NCBI RefSeq assembly: GCF_036711975.1
Contig: NC_091973.1
Coordinates: 3,968,001 to 4,032,000, forward strand
Length of the DNA stretch: 64,000 nucleotides
Source: Onthophagus taurus
Taxonomy: Eukaryota > Arthropoda > Insecta > Coleoptera > Scarabaeidae
Direction of reading: 5' to 3'
In this document: positions 38,108 through 49,722 of the stretch, in pieces
Layout: every line of letters begins with the position of its first letter
How positions within the stretch are numbered: position 1 is the stretch's first letter
The notes under the pieces: model-generated
What the model was told of the DNA's origin: nothing
Databases searched by the model: none
Seen by the model: the letters and a program-made list of their open reading frames with translations, nothing else
Position numbers and translations under genes: made by a program

Positions 38108-40094
38108 AAATCAGAATCTTCGAAGTCGGCCAAGATTATTTCTTAATTTCTGTTAATATAAGAAATAATCTCGGCCGACTTCGAAGACGTCGGGTATTGT
38201 TCGTGATACTTAGTGCGGCCCACATCTTGTCACAAACAATACGTATGGCCGCCGACGTCTTCGAAGAGATTATTTCTTATATTAACAGAAATAATCTTGG
38301 CTGACTTCGAAGACGTCGGGTATTGTTCGTGATACTTAGTGCGGTCGACATCTTCGAAGTCGGCCGAGATTATTTCTTATATTAACAGCAATAATCTTGG
38401 CCGACTTCGAAGACGTCGGGCGCCATAAGTATTGTTCGTGATACTTCGAAGACATGGGGTATTGTTCGTGATACTTCAGACTGTTCATCAACAGAAATAA
38501 TTACGGACGACTTCGAAGACGTCGGCCACCATAAGTATTGTTCGTGATACTTGGGACGGCCGACGTCTTCGAAGTCGGCCGAGTATATTATATAACAAAA
38601 AATAATCTCGGCCGACTTCGAAGACGTCGGCCGCCATAAGTATTGTTCGTGATACTTCGACTTCAAAGACGTGGAGTATTGTTCGTGATACTTGGGGCGG
38701 CCGACGTCTTCGAAGTCGGCCGAGATTATTTCTTATATCAACAGAAATAATCTCGGCCGGCTTCGCAGACGTCGGCCAACCCAAGTATCACAAACAATAC
38801 GTATGGCGGCCGACGTCTTCGAAGTCGACCGAGATTATTTCTGTTAATATAAGAAATCATCTCGGCCGATTTCGAAGATATCGGCCGCTATATGTATTGT
38901 TCGTGATACTTCGAAGACGTGAGGTATTGTTCGTGATACTTCAGACTGTTCATCAACAGAAATAATCACGAACGGCTATTAATATATCGGCTTTCTATTA
39001 ATATAAGAAATAATCTCGGCTGACTTCGAAGACGTCGGGTATTGTTCGTGATACTTAGTGCGGCCCACATCTTGTCACAAACAATACGTATGGCCGCCGA
39101 CGTCTTCGAAGAGATTATTTCTTATATTAACAGAAATAATCTTGGCTGACTTCGAAGACGTCGGGTATTGTTCGTGATACTTAGTGCGGTCGACATCTTC
39201 GAAGTCGGCCGAGATTATTTCTTATATTAACAGCAATAATCTTGGCCGACTTCGAAGACGTCGGGCGCCATACATATTATTTGTGATACTTGGGTTGGTC
39301 GACGTCTTTGAAGTCGGCCGAGATTATTTCATATATCAACAGAAATAATCTCGGCCGGCTTCGCAGACGTCGGCCAACCCAAGTATCACAAACAATACGT
39401 ATGGCGGCCGAGATTGCGTATATTATATAACAAAAAATAACCTCGGCCGACTACGAAGACGTCGGCCGCCATAAGTATTGTTCGTGATACTTCGACTTCG
39501 AAGACGTGGAGTATTGTTCGTGATACTTGGGGCGGCCGACGTCTTCGAAGTCGGCCGAGATTATTTCTTATATCAACAGAAATAATCTCGGCCGGCCTCG
39601 CAGACGTCGGCCAACCCAAGTATCACAAACAATACGTATGGCGGCCGACGTCTTCGAAGTCGGCCGAGATTATTTCTGTTAATATAAGAAATAATCTCGG
39701 CCGATTTCGAAGACATCGGCCGCTATATGTATTGTTCGTGATACTTGCGTATATTATATAACAAAAAATAATCTCGGCCGACTTCGAAGACGTCGGCCGC
39801 CATAAGTATTGTTCGTGATACTTCGACTTCGAAGACGTGGAGTATTATTCGTGATACTTGGGGCGGCCGACGTCTTCGAAGTCGGCCGAGATTATTTCTT
39901 ATATCAACAGAAATAATCTCGGCCGGCTTCGAAGACGTCGGCCGCCCCAAGTATCACGAATAATACTCCACGTCTTCGAAGTCGAAGTATCACGAACAAT
40001 ACTTATGGCGGCCGATTTCGAAGATATTTCGAAATTATATCTTTTGATATAAAAAATATGAATTTTTTGTAGAAAATTTAATAAATTTATATAT
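38108..40094. repeat. Palindrome array E (two-dyad satellite)
   Basis: Dense GGCCGAC-family cores alternate with two symmetric spacers: AGATTATTTCT..AGAAATAATCT around a TATATTAAC loop, and CCAAGTAT/ATACTT type ends around CACGAACA. Cores appear in both orientations because every spacer is itself a dyad. A higher-order repeat of about 845 bp is visible (about 38160 and 39006). Apparent proteins with LGRLRRRRP repeats are translations of the core. Confidence 0.92.
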
Positions 40095-40217
40095 AACTGA
40101 TTTTCAAGATTGTAACTGTAATCGAATACGATAACTGTAATCGTTATCGCCGTTTAATTGTTGGGATTTTTTTTGTCGAGGTTTCACGAAGTTGAATCGT
40201 CAAAACGATCGCGTAAC
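40095..40217 (+). repeat. Flanking direct repeat of array E, right copy
   Basis: Second copy of 37990-38107, offset 2105 bp at its start, on the other side of array E. Confidence 0.85.
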
Positions 40218-42474
40218 ACTCGTTTTGGAGAAGAGTGGTTAAATTATTGGATAAACGGCGTAGTACGAGAAAAAGCGAATTCCCATTAATTTTAACAAGC
40301 TCATAATTACGTGGTATTACACGGTCTCGATGAGAAAAAAGAGAAGGAGAAGTATTGTTTCGTTGATGAAAAAACTGAATTAGTAAATCCGCAGTGTGTG
40401 CAATATTTTGGTTGGCTTTTAATTAAAGTTACTCCGTGTATTTGTTGTTTTTGAATTCAAACTGGTAATAATTTTGAAATACTTTTCTAAACATTCGTGT
40501 TAAAAATTATTTTGCTAAAGCTTATAATATATGACGCCAGGTGTGAAGCTTTTGTGTCTATTGTTTGATACTTTTTATTCTATCTATGAATGTATAAGTT
40601 TTAAAGCTTAATGTAATATGCAAAAACTTTCCAGTCAGAGAAATAAGCTAAACGATGCTTTCAACGCTGTAGCAGAACGTAGCTAAAATAAAGTTTTTGG
40701 GGTTAATTTATTGCGGCATGCATATGTGCAAAAAGTGTAGAAATATAACGCATACATCAACCGGTACTCGGCGTACGTTCACATGTCATATATACAGTGA
40801 ATGCAGCGCAAGGGGCCCATTATTTTACTGGATAAAAACTTGGTATCATTAATTTTATAAAATTTAAGTCTGGCGACCTTTTTGTCGCTCACCTCCCATT
40901 ACTTATCTCACAATCCGGGTTTACTAAAAAGTTATCTGTTGAAAAGGTAACACTTGCTTTCTCCAACAGTTTTTTTCAAAACATGATTTTACTTAGATAT
41001 CGTTGCGTCGTAATTTTTAAAATACACTCCACTTTATGGAACGATGAAGTTTGTGGCCTAACTCACGCAATTCATGCTGCGGCATACTATAAGTTTCGCG
41101 ATCGTAATTTTTCCGCCACGTCTTTTTAAAGCACGTGCCACTTAATACCCGAAGAACATGCCACTACGAAGTGTGCGGTACAGTTTTTTTTTAGTTACTT
41201 CCCTTTTACATCACTGGTGATTCGAACAATTTACTTGGGGCCACGTTAACAGACAACGCTTGTTAAATCGTGTGTCGCGTTGTAAATAATTCAGCAGATG
41301 TTTCGAAGCTGGGTTAGAAAATTTTAAAGTGCCACGGCTGCAATTCAATGGTCGGCCATCTTTCGATGTTTTCTCCCTTAAATTTATGTGCTCACGTTAC
41401 TTACTTACACACAATTAATTCATTTGAAAAAAAATCTCTTCTTTTTAAATATAAATGACTTTGAGGAACTTTTCCACAAAACCTGAAATTATCTCAATTA
41501 ACAAGTTGTTCAATACATAAATAAGCATCGAGGTCTTAAACTTTTCCTTCTACGCACGGGAACGCGTTAATCTAAGGAAGCGGAGCTTTAATAACGATCC
41601 TTGGTATCCTCTCGAGAAAAAAAAGATGGGCTTCGTCCCTTCTTCGTGCCTCCATTCGGCATTCGACCAATTACTACCCTTATTTAGTTCGGAAATGTTA
41701 TTAGGGTACCTACAAAATTGGATTAGAACTAAATTTCAAATTAATAATTGATCCGGTGTCGTTTTTCTGATAAAATAAATTGTTTGTAAGGGGGTGATTT
41801 GAATTTTCTTACTTAATGTCACCTGGGGCTTTGCTCCTGTTGCGTCTACCGACAGTTCGTTTAAAGCCGATCAAAAATCGAATTCCCAACGTTTCAAAAT
41901 AATAAAAAAGAATTTAGTACCTCAAGTGTCGGAAGAAAACAATTGGCACGTCTTTATATAAATATTCTCTTTGACATGTCGTGGTTGCGCACTTCGGGCC
42001 GTCGTCTTAATTCCAATCCTTTTGTCGTCCACTTACGCCCACAAAAGCTCTTACGGCCCATTTAAATAATAAAGCGTCGGCAGTTTTTAGTTCCCCCAAG
42101 CTGTAACTTCGTCCCCGTTTCGTACACATTCAAAATTGAAAGTTCGGCAAAATTTCGCCACTCCTCTCTCTTCCACCCTCTCTCGTTATAAACAAAGATA
42201 GACTTGTCGTGTACCAGTATTGTCTATGACGACCTCTCACCAGTGATAAATAACCTACAGCCACGCCTTGCGGTTCGTTCCATCCTGTCCTGTGATCCCA
42301 CTAACCCCAGTAAAGCTTTAGCTTCAACATTATCGAACAATGCATTAACTAGTTAAATACAAGTAGACTCTTATTAAGAGATTTGTTATTGTAATTATAA
42401 AGTACATTTCCTGTAGAATAGAAATTATTATCAAAATAATTGCGTTTTACCTTTAATTGTATCGATTGTACTAT
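40218..42474. other. Intron or intergenic stretch
   Basis: No gene, RNA or repeat recognised. Confidence 0.4.
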
Positions 42475-44445
42475 TTCGGCCACCACAAGTATTGTTTGTG
42501 ACACTTAGGTTGGCCGGCGTCTTCGAAATCGGCCGAGATTATTTCTTATATTAACAGAAATAATCTAAGCCGACTTCAAAGATGTCGGCCAACCCAAGTG
42601 TCACAAACAATATGTATGGCGGCCGACGTCTGCGAAGTCGGCCGAGATTATTTCTGTTAATATAAGAAATAATCTCGGCCGACTTCGAAGACGTCGGCCG
42701 CCATACGTATTGTTTGTGATACTTGGGTTGGCCGATGTCAGTGAAGTCGGCCGCCATACGTATTGTTTGTGATACTTAGGTTGGCCGACGTCTGCGCAGC
42801 CAAGTATCACAAACAATACGTATGGCGGCCGACGTCTTCGAAGTCGGCCGAGATTATTTCTTATATTAACAGAAATAATCTCGGCCGACTTCGAAGAGAT
42901 CGGCCGCCATACGTATAGTTTGTAATACTTGGGTTGGCCGACGTCTGCGAGGCCGGTCGGGTATTGTTCGTGATACTTGGGGCGGCCGACGTCTTCGAAG
43001 TCGGCCGAGATTATTTCTTATATTAACAGAAATAATCTTGGCTGGCTTCGAAGACGTCGGGTATTGTTCGTGATACTTAGTGCGGCCGACTTCGAAGATG
43101 TCGGCCGAGATTATTTCTTATATTAACAGAAATAATCTCGGCCGACTTCGAAGACGTCGGCCGCCATACGTATTGTTTGTAATACTTGGCTTCGCAGACG
43201 TCGACCAACCTAAGTGTCACAAACAATACGTATAACGGCCGACGTCTTCGAAGTCGGCCGAGATTATTTCTTATATTAACATAAATAATCTCGGCCGACT
43301 TCGAAGACGTCGGCCGCCATACGTATTGTTTGTGATACTTGGGTTGGCCGATGTCAGTGAAGTCGGCCGCCATACGTATTGTTTGTGATACTTAGGTTGG
43401 CCGACGTTTGCCAACCCAAGTATCACAAACAATATGTATGGCGGCCGACGTCTTCGAAGTCGGCCGAGATTATTTCTTATATTAACAGAAATAATCTCGG
43501 CCGACTTCGAAGAGATCGGCCGCCATACGTATTGTTTATGATACTTGGGTTAGCCGACGTCTGCGAGGCCGGTCGGGTATTGTTCGTGATACTTGGGTTG
43601 GCCGATGTCAGTGAAGTCGGCCGCCATACGTATTGTTTGTGATACTTAGGTTGGCCGACGTTTGCCAACCCAAGTATCACAAACAATATGTATGGCGGCC
43701 GACGTCTTCGAAGTCGGCCGCCATACGTATTGTTTGTGATACTTGGGTTAGCCGACGTCTGCGAGGCCGGTCGGGTATTGTTCGTGATACTTGGGTTGGC
43801 CGATGTCAGTGAAGTCGGCCGCCATACGTATTGTTTGTGATACTTAGGTTGGCCGACGTTTGCCAACCCAAGTATCACAAACAATATGTATGGCGGCCGA
43901 CGTCTTCGAAGTCGGCCGAGATTATTTCTTATATTAACAGAAATAATCTCGGCCGACTTCGAAGAGATCGGCCGCCATACGTATTGTTTGTGATACTTGG
44001 GTTAGCCGACGTCTGCGAGGCCGGTCGGGTATTGTTCGTGATACTTGGGTTGGCCGACGTCTTCGAAGTCGGCCGAGATTATTTCATATATCAACAGAAA
44101 TAATCTCGGCTGGCCTCGCAGACGTCGGCAAACCTAAGTGTCACAAACAATACGTATGGCGGCCGACGTCTTCGAAGTCGGCCGAGATTATTTCTTATAT
44201 TAACAGAAATAAGCTTGGCCGACTTCAAGGACGTCGGGTATTGTTCGTGATACTTAGTGCGGCCGACATCTTCGAAGTCGGCCGAGATTATTTCTTACAT
44301 TAACAGAAATAATTTCGGCCGACATCTTCGAAGTCGGCCAACCGAAGTATCACAAACAATACGTATGGCGGCCGACGTTTTCAAAGTCGGCCGAGATTAT
44401 TTCTGTTAATATAAGAAATAATCTCAGCCGACTTCGAAAACCAAA
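42475..44445. repeat. Palindrome array F (two-dyad satellite)
   Basis: Same core and the same AGATTATTTCT hairpin spacer as array E, but the second spacer is CATACGTATTGTTTGTGATA with TTGGGTTGGCC. Neighbouring units marked by GTTTGCCAACCCAAG start at 43406, 43660 and 43858: spacing 254 then 198 bp, where the shorter unit lacks exactly one AT-rich hairpin module. Confidence 0.92.
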
Positions 44446-46223
44446 CAATAATTTCGTGCTAAAATACTAATCGTTAATAATTTTGTATCTTTGTATCAAT
44501 TTTAATTCCCTCACAGATGTTTTTTAGTAAAAAGAGAAGTGGAGAAGCACATTAAATAAGATTGAAACAACCACTTGTCGTGTTAAAAAAAATGTAAGTG
44601 CATCGTTGTAGACTACGTCGGAACGAAATGTCTGGTCTATAGAATAATTAATGTGTGAGTCTGTATTTTCTTGTCTGTAAAAAGGGTATAAAATGTGGTA
44701 GGGTTGTTAAATAGAGAGCGAGAGGGGTGACACTTAAAAATGCAGCTAAAAAGGTCAGCGGCACGGGCGGCACCGTCTAAGGTTCGCTAATTTATAATTT
44801 TTCAAGAATAGGAGAATGGAAGGAAACCTGAGGAACGTTCGAATTCCTTAAGGTTGTTTTGAAAGACTCTTTCACTGAATCTTTTTGTGCTGAATACGGT
44901 AAACGAGGACTGTTGGTGAACAAACAATAGAATTGTAGGTGGTTTTTTTTTCGTGCTGTTTATAGAAGTGCATCCTTCCAACTACAAAACAATGCACAAT
45001 CAAGTAAACGTAGAAATCTATAGAGTATGATGCAAGACACAAACGGTACGCGTTCAAATTTCAAACAACCCTCATTAAATATTCCTTCGTTGTCGATTTC
45101 CGGTCGATTGTATCTCTCTGCGTTTTGCGCAAACGAATTTATTGGTACACTTTTAATTGATTGAGAGTTAAATATCGGAATAGCAATATATGAAATAACA
45201 AACGCGCTCGCATAAATCTCAATAGGACAGTGATTATAGAAACTAATTGGTTTCGAACGGGAGAAAATAAATTTTAGTCAAGTTTATTTAGAATAATCGA
45301 TTTGATTTCAAATAATTATTTTATTCCAAACTCTGTATGGAGGACCCATTATAGTGGTCGGTCAGTTTGTTATCCTGCAAGAGAATTTCGCGAATCATAA
45401 ACCGATGCTGGGTACCAGCTGCGCTCATTAGGTATGCATTAAAACTGCAGATTTCAAATTTAACGTGTGAACACGTCCTCGGTTACGTCTTCTCTGGGCT
45501 TCTAGTTCCCCTAACAAAGTTGCTCTGGCTATTGCATATTATGCAAAACGTATAAGGCCGGCCGTCTCATAGGGTACGAATTATGCGGACAACCGTGTTG
45601 GAATTCGAAATATGCCCACATTTTAATTGCTAAGATATCAAAAATGTCAAATAACAAAAACGTTTAAAAAAATCGAACAATATGCAACAAACACTGCTAA
45701 AAATTAATATGGAATATATTTCATTGTTATGTTTGTTTCCCCAAATTGGTTTTGTAGTAACAACGGTTATTGTTATTATTAGCCATAAATAAACAAGGGT
45801 GGTGATAAAAATGTTTTTCACGCTATTTACTTTAACAAATTTATTTTTTTAAAAATTACTTCTCCACATTGTATTAATATATATTTATTATTAAAAGTAA
45901 TGCGGATGATTAAATAAGTGGTTTGAGTGTTCGTGTAAAGCTATTAACTCTAATAGTAGGGGTTACATGAAAGGTGTATGTGAGTTAATTGCAGATATAG
46001 CCTGCAGATATAATTATTGTTTGTCAAAAGCAGGAGTTAGACTAACACTTTCGAACAAGTTGTACTTGGCATGTGTAAACAATAAGGGGATTAATATATT
46101 TATTATTATTAAATTATTTATTGGTTTATTTATTATTAATATATTTATAAATTAACATTTACGGAATACGTTAATCATGGATCAATATAACAAGGTTGTT
46201 TAAGGCCGAGTCAACCTAACTCA
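44446..46223. other. Intron or intergenic stretch
   Basis: No supported gene or repeat. Confidence 0.4.
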
Positions 46224-48575
46224 ATCTAATTATGAATTCTTCTAAGTTTCATATTTTTGAATTTTTCTCGACATTGATGCATTTGAGAGCAAAAGTGTTC
46301 AAGAGAAAATGTGTAAAGGGTACAATTTGCTACAAATTTTGTTCTAAAAGTTTTTCTGTATCATGCTCGGAATATTGTTTTTTTTCCATTAGCCAATTGT
46401 GAAACTATGAATTCTTCTAATTTTCATATTTTTGAATTTTTCTCGACATTGATGCAGTTGAGAGGAAAAGTGTTCAAGAGCAATGTGTAAAGGGTACAAT
46501 TTGCTATAAATTTTGTTCTAAAAGTTTTTCTGTATCATGCTCGGAATATTGTTTTTTTTCCATTAACCAATTGTGAAACTATGAATTCTTCTAATTTTCA
46601 TATTTTTGAATTTTTCTCGACATTGATGCATTTGAGAGCAAAAGTGTTCAAGAGAAAATGTGTAAAGGGTACAATTTGCTACAAATTTTATTCTAAAAGT
46701 TTTTCTGTATCATGCTCGGAATATTGTTTTTTTTTCCATTAACCAATTGTGAAACTATGAATTCTTCTAATTTTCATATTTTTGAATTTTTCTCGACATT
46801 GATGCATTTGAGAGCAAAAGTGTTCAAGAGAAAATGTGTAAAGGGTACAATTTGCTACAAATTTTGTTCTAAAAGTTTTTCTGTATCATACTCGGAATAT
46901 TGTTTTTTTTTCCATTAACCAATTGTGAAACTATGAATTCTTCTAAGTTTCATATTTTTGAATTTTTCTCGACATTGATGCATTTGAGAGCAAAAGTGTT
47001 CAAGAGAAAATGTGTAAAGGGTACAATTTGCTACAAATTTTCTTCTAAAAGTTTTTCTGTATCATGCTCGGAATATAGCTTTTTTTTCATCAACCAATTG
47101 TGAAATGACGAATTCTTTTAATTTTCATATTTTCGAATTTTTCTCGACATTGATGCATTTGAGAGCAAAAGTGTTCAAGAGAAAATGTGTAAAGGGTACA
47201 ATTTGCTACAAATTTTGTTCTAAAAGTTTTTCTGTATCATGCTCGGAATATTGTTTTTTTTCCATTAACCAATTGTGAAACTATGAATTCTTCTAATTTT
47301 CATATTTTTGAATTTTTTTCGACATTGATGCATTTGAGAGCAAAAGTGTTCAAGAGAAAATGTGTAAAGGGTACAATTTGCTACAAATTTTCTTCTAAAA
47401 GTTTTTCTGTATTATGCTCGGAATATAGCTTTTTTTTCATCAACCAATTGTGAAATGACGAATTCTTTTAATGTTCATATTTTCGAATTTTTCTCGACAT
47501 TGATGCATTTGAGAGCAAAAGTGTTCAAGAGAAAATGTGTAAAGGGTACAATTTGCTACAAATTTTGTTCTAAAAGTTTTTCTGTATCATGCTCGGAATA
47601 TTGTTTTTTTTTCCATTAACCAATTGTGAAACTATGAATTCTTCTAATTTTCATATTTTTGAATTTTTCTTGACATTGATGCAGTTGAGAGCAAAAGTGT
47701 TCAAGAGAAAATGTGTAAAGGGTACAATTTGCTACAAATTTTGTTCTAAAAGTTTTTCTGTATCATACTCGGAATATTGTTTTTTTTCCATTAACCAATT
47801 GTGAAACTATGAATTCTTCTAATTTTCATATTTTTGAATTTTTCTCGACATTGATGCATTTGAGAGCAAAAGTGTTCAAGAGAAAATGTGTAAAGGGTAT
47901 AATTTGCTACAAATTTTGTTCTAAAAGTTTTTCCGTATCATGCTCGGAATATTGTTTTTTTTCCATTAACCAATTGTGAAACTATGAATTCTTCTAATTT
48001 TCATATTTTTGAATTTTTTTCGACATTGATGCATTTGAGAGCAAAAGTGTTCAAGAGAAAATGTGTAAAGGGTAAAATTTGCTACAAATTTCGTTCTAAA
48101 AGTTTTTCTGTATCATGCTCGGAATATTGTTTTTTTTCCATTAACCAATTGTGAAACTATGAATTCTTCTAATATTGATATTTTTGAATTTTTCTCGACA
48201 TTGATGCAGTTGAGAGGAAAAGTGTTCAAGAGCAATGTGTAAAGGGTACAATTTGCTACAAATTTTGTTCTAAAAGTTTTTCTGCATCATGCTCGGAATA
48301 CCAATTTCTTCCATTAGCGACTTGTAAAATTACGAATTCTATTAATTTTCATATTTTCGAATATTTTTCTACATTGACGCATCTGAGAGCAAAAGTGTTA
48401 GAGAGCGATTTATTAAGGGTAAAATTTGTTACAAATTTTGTTCTAAAAGTTTTTCTGCATCATGCTCGGAATACCGATTTCTTCCATTAACCACTTGTGA
48501 AAGTACGAACTCTTCTAATTTTAATTTTTTCGAATATTTCTCGACCTTGATGCAGCTGAGAGCAAAAGTAATAAT
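46224..48575 (+). repeat. 175-bp satellite array, about 13.5 copies
   Basis: The landmark TATGAATTCTTCTAA starts near 46231, 46406, 46580, 46756, 46932, 47107, 47282, 47457, 47633, 47808, 47983, 48158, 48331 and 48504, a period of 173-176 bp. Inner copies are nearly identical; the last two are clearly more diverged, the usual pattern at a satellite edge. The unit is AT-rich, has no palindrome core, and 175 is not a multiple of three, so open frames across it are artefacts. Confidence 0.95.
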
Positions 48576-48898
48576 TTTTAAACCCAAGCAACCTCATCAT
48601 ACTCAATTTAACTCCATTTTTATCCAAATCTAATGTATTGAGAAGCAAAATCTAACTCAAATTCACGTCCAACCCAAGTATCACGAGTATCAAGCCCTAA
48701 GGCCGTGGTTATTTCTCCATCTATTTCGAGTAATATAGACTTTCCAACAGGTTTCGCAGATATCTTCAGGAAGTTGGTCAGTTTTGTTCATAATCTGCAT
48801 CCATGAGTCATACCGCCAATAAAAATGAAATTTCTGATGAGCAAGCACAAACAAACGGTGTTAAAATCTTTTTGAATTTGAACCCAACCCAACTTACC

Positions 48899-48995
48899 TC
48901 AATATGCAAATCGTGTATTGCAATACCAATACTGCGATATTGGTTGCATACTTGCAATGATGACGTCGGGTATGAAATTAATTAACACACTATAT
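48899..48995 (+). mobile_element. Right half of the Tc1/mariner-type MITE
   Basis: It runs from AATATGCAAATCGTGTATTG to AATTAATTAACACACT, matching the right half found in arrays B, C and D. The left half is missing. Confidence 0.75.
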
Positions 48996-49599
48996 AAAAA
49001 AATATTAAAATGAAGTTATCAAAAAGTGATGTACTATACCTTAAAAAATATGGTGAAATATTTCTTAGATCGAAAAGCGTAAACGTCTTTCACGTTCGTA
49101 AAAGTTTAATACTTACTTTTTCACTGCGAGTGAACTAGCGGAGTTACGTGGGGTATTGGAGATTACGTCCGAACTTTAGCATTTTACGCTTTATGAAGGG
49201 TGAGTTTGGAATTTGTTTGCTATTTCGCATTCCAGAAGTGGAGGGCAATAATTCTACCTGAAACGCGTTCTTCGTATTTGCAAAAGGTTCTCGTTCGCTT
49301 ACGCGACGACGCTTCCAGTTATCTACTTCTAGGAAATGTTAAAAAGTAAATAGTAAAATTTGCAACGTTCTGATAGCGATAACAAAAATAACATACTTTG
49401 TTATTCCGATATTCGTCGTAATTCATTCAGTTATGCTACTTTTTCTCGAGAAAAATACGCTACAGCACGAAAAGTGGAGTCACACGCAACCATAAGAATA
49501 AAATATTAAACATAATCAACAAAAAGATTTGCAATTCCAATTAATCACGTGTGATGTAAATTGTCAACGCTGTCAAGCCTTGAATTTTCAGCCCTTCAT

Positions 49600-49722
49600 G
49601 AAACGTTTTCATGCAGCATTTTTTTTGCAGTTTCATGTAGTTTTTTTAAAACCTTTTTACGTTTCATGAAATCTTTTTTATGTTTTGATAAAATCTTTTT
49701 TACGTTTCCATGAAATCCTTAG
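49600..49722 (+). repeat. Short degenerate tandem repeat (TTTCATGAAATC words)
   Basis: Four or five degenerate copies of a 25-30 bp word around TTTCATGAAATCTTTTTTA follow each other. A simple local repeat. Confidence 0.6.

Noticed and set aside
38382-44103. Open frames of 60-135 codons with repeated LGRLRRRRP, RPTSSKSAE and TRPASQTSA words
   Set aside because: They are translations of the palindrome cores and spacers on both strands; unit lengths change the frame, no start or splice context is shared, and no known family fits.
24448-44445. CRISPR-like array of palindromic repeats
   Set aside because: This is insect nuclear DNA; spacers are themselves repeated, unit lengths are hundreds of bases, and no cas-like genes occur.
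46712-47804. Repeated 60-70 codon frames with TNCETMNSS
   Set aside because: They come from the 175-bp satellite, whose period is not a multiple of three, so the frame cannot continue across units.
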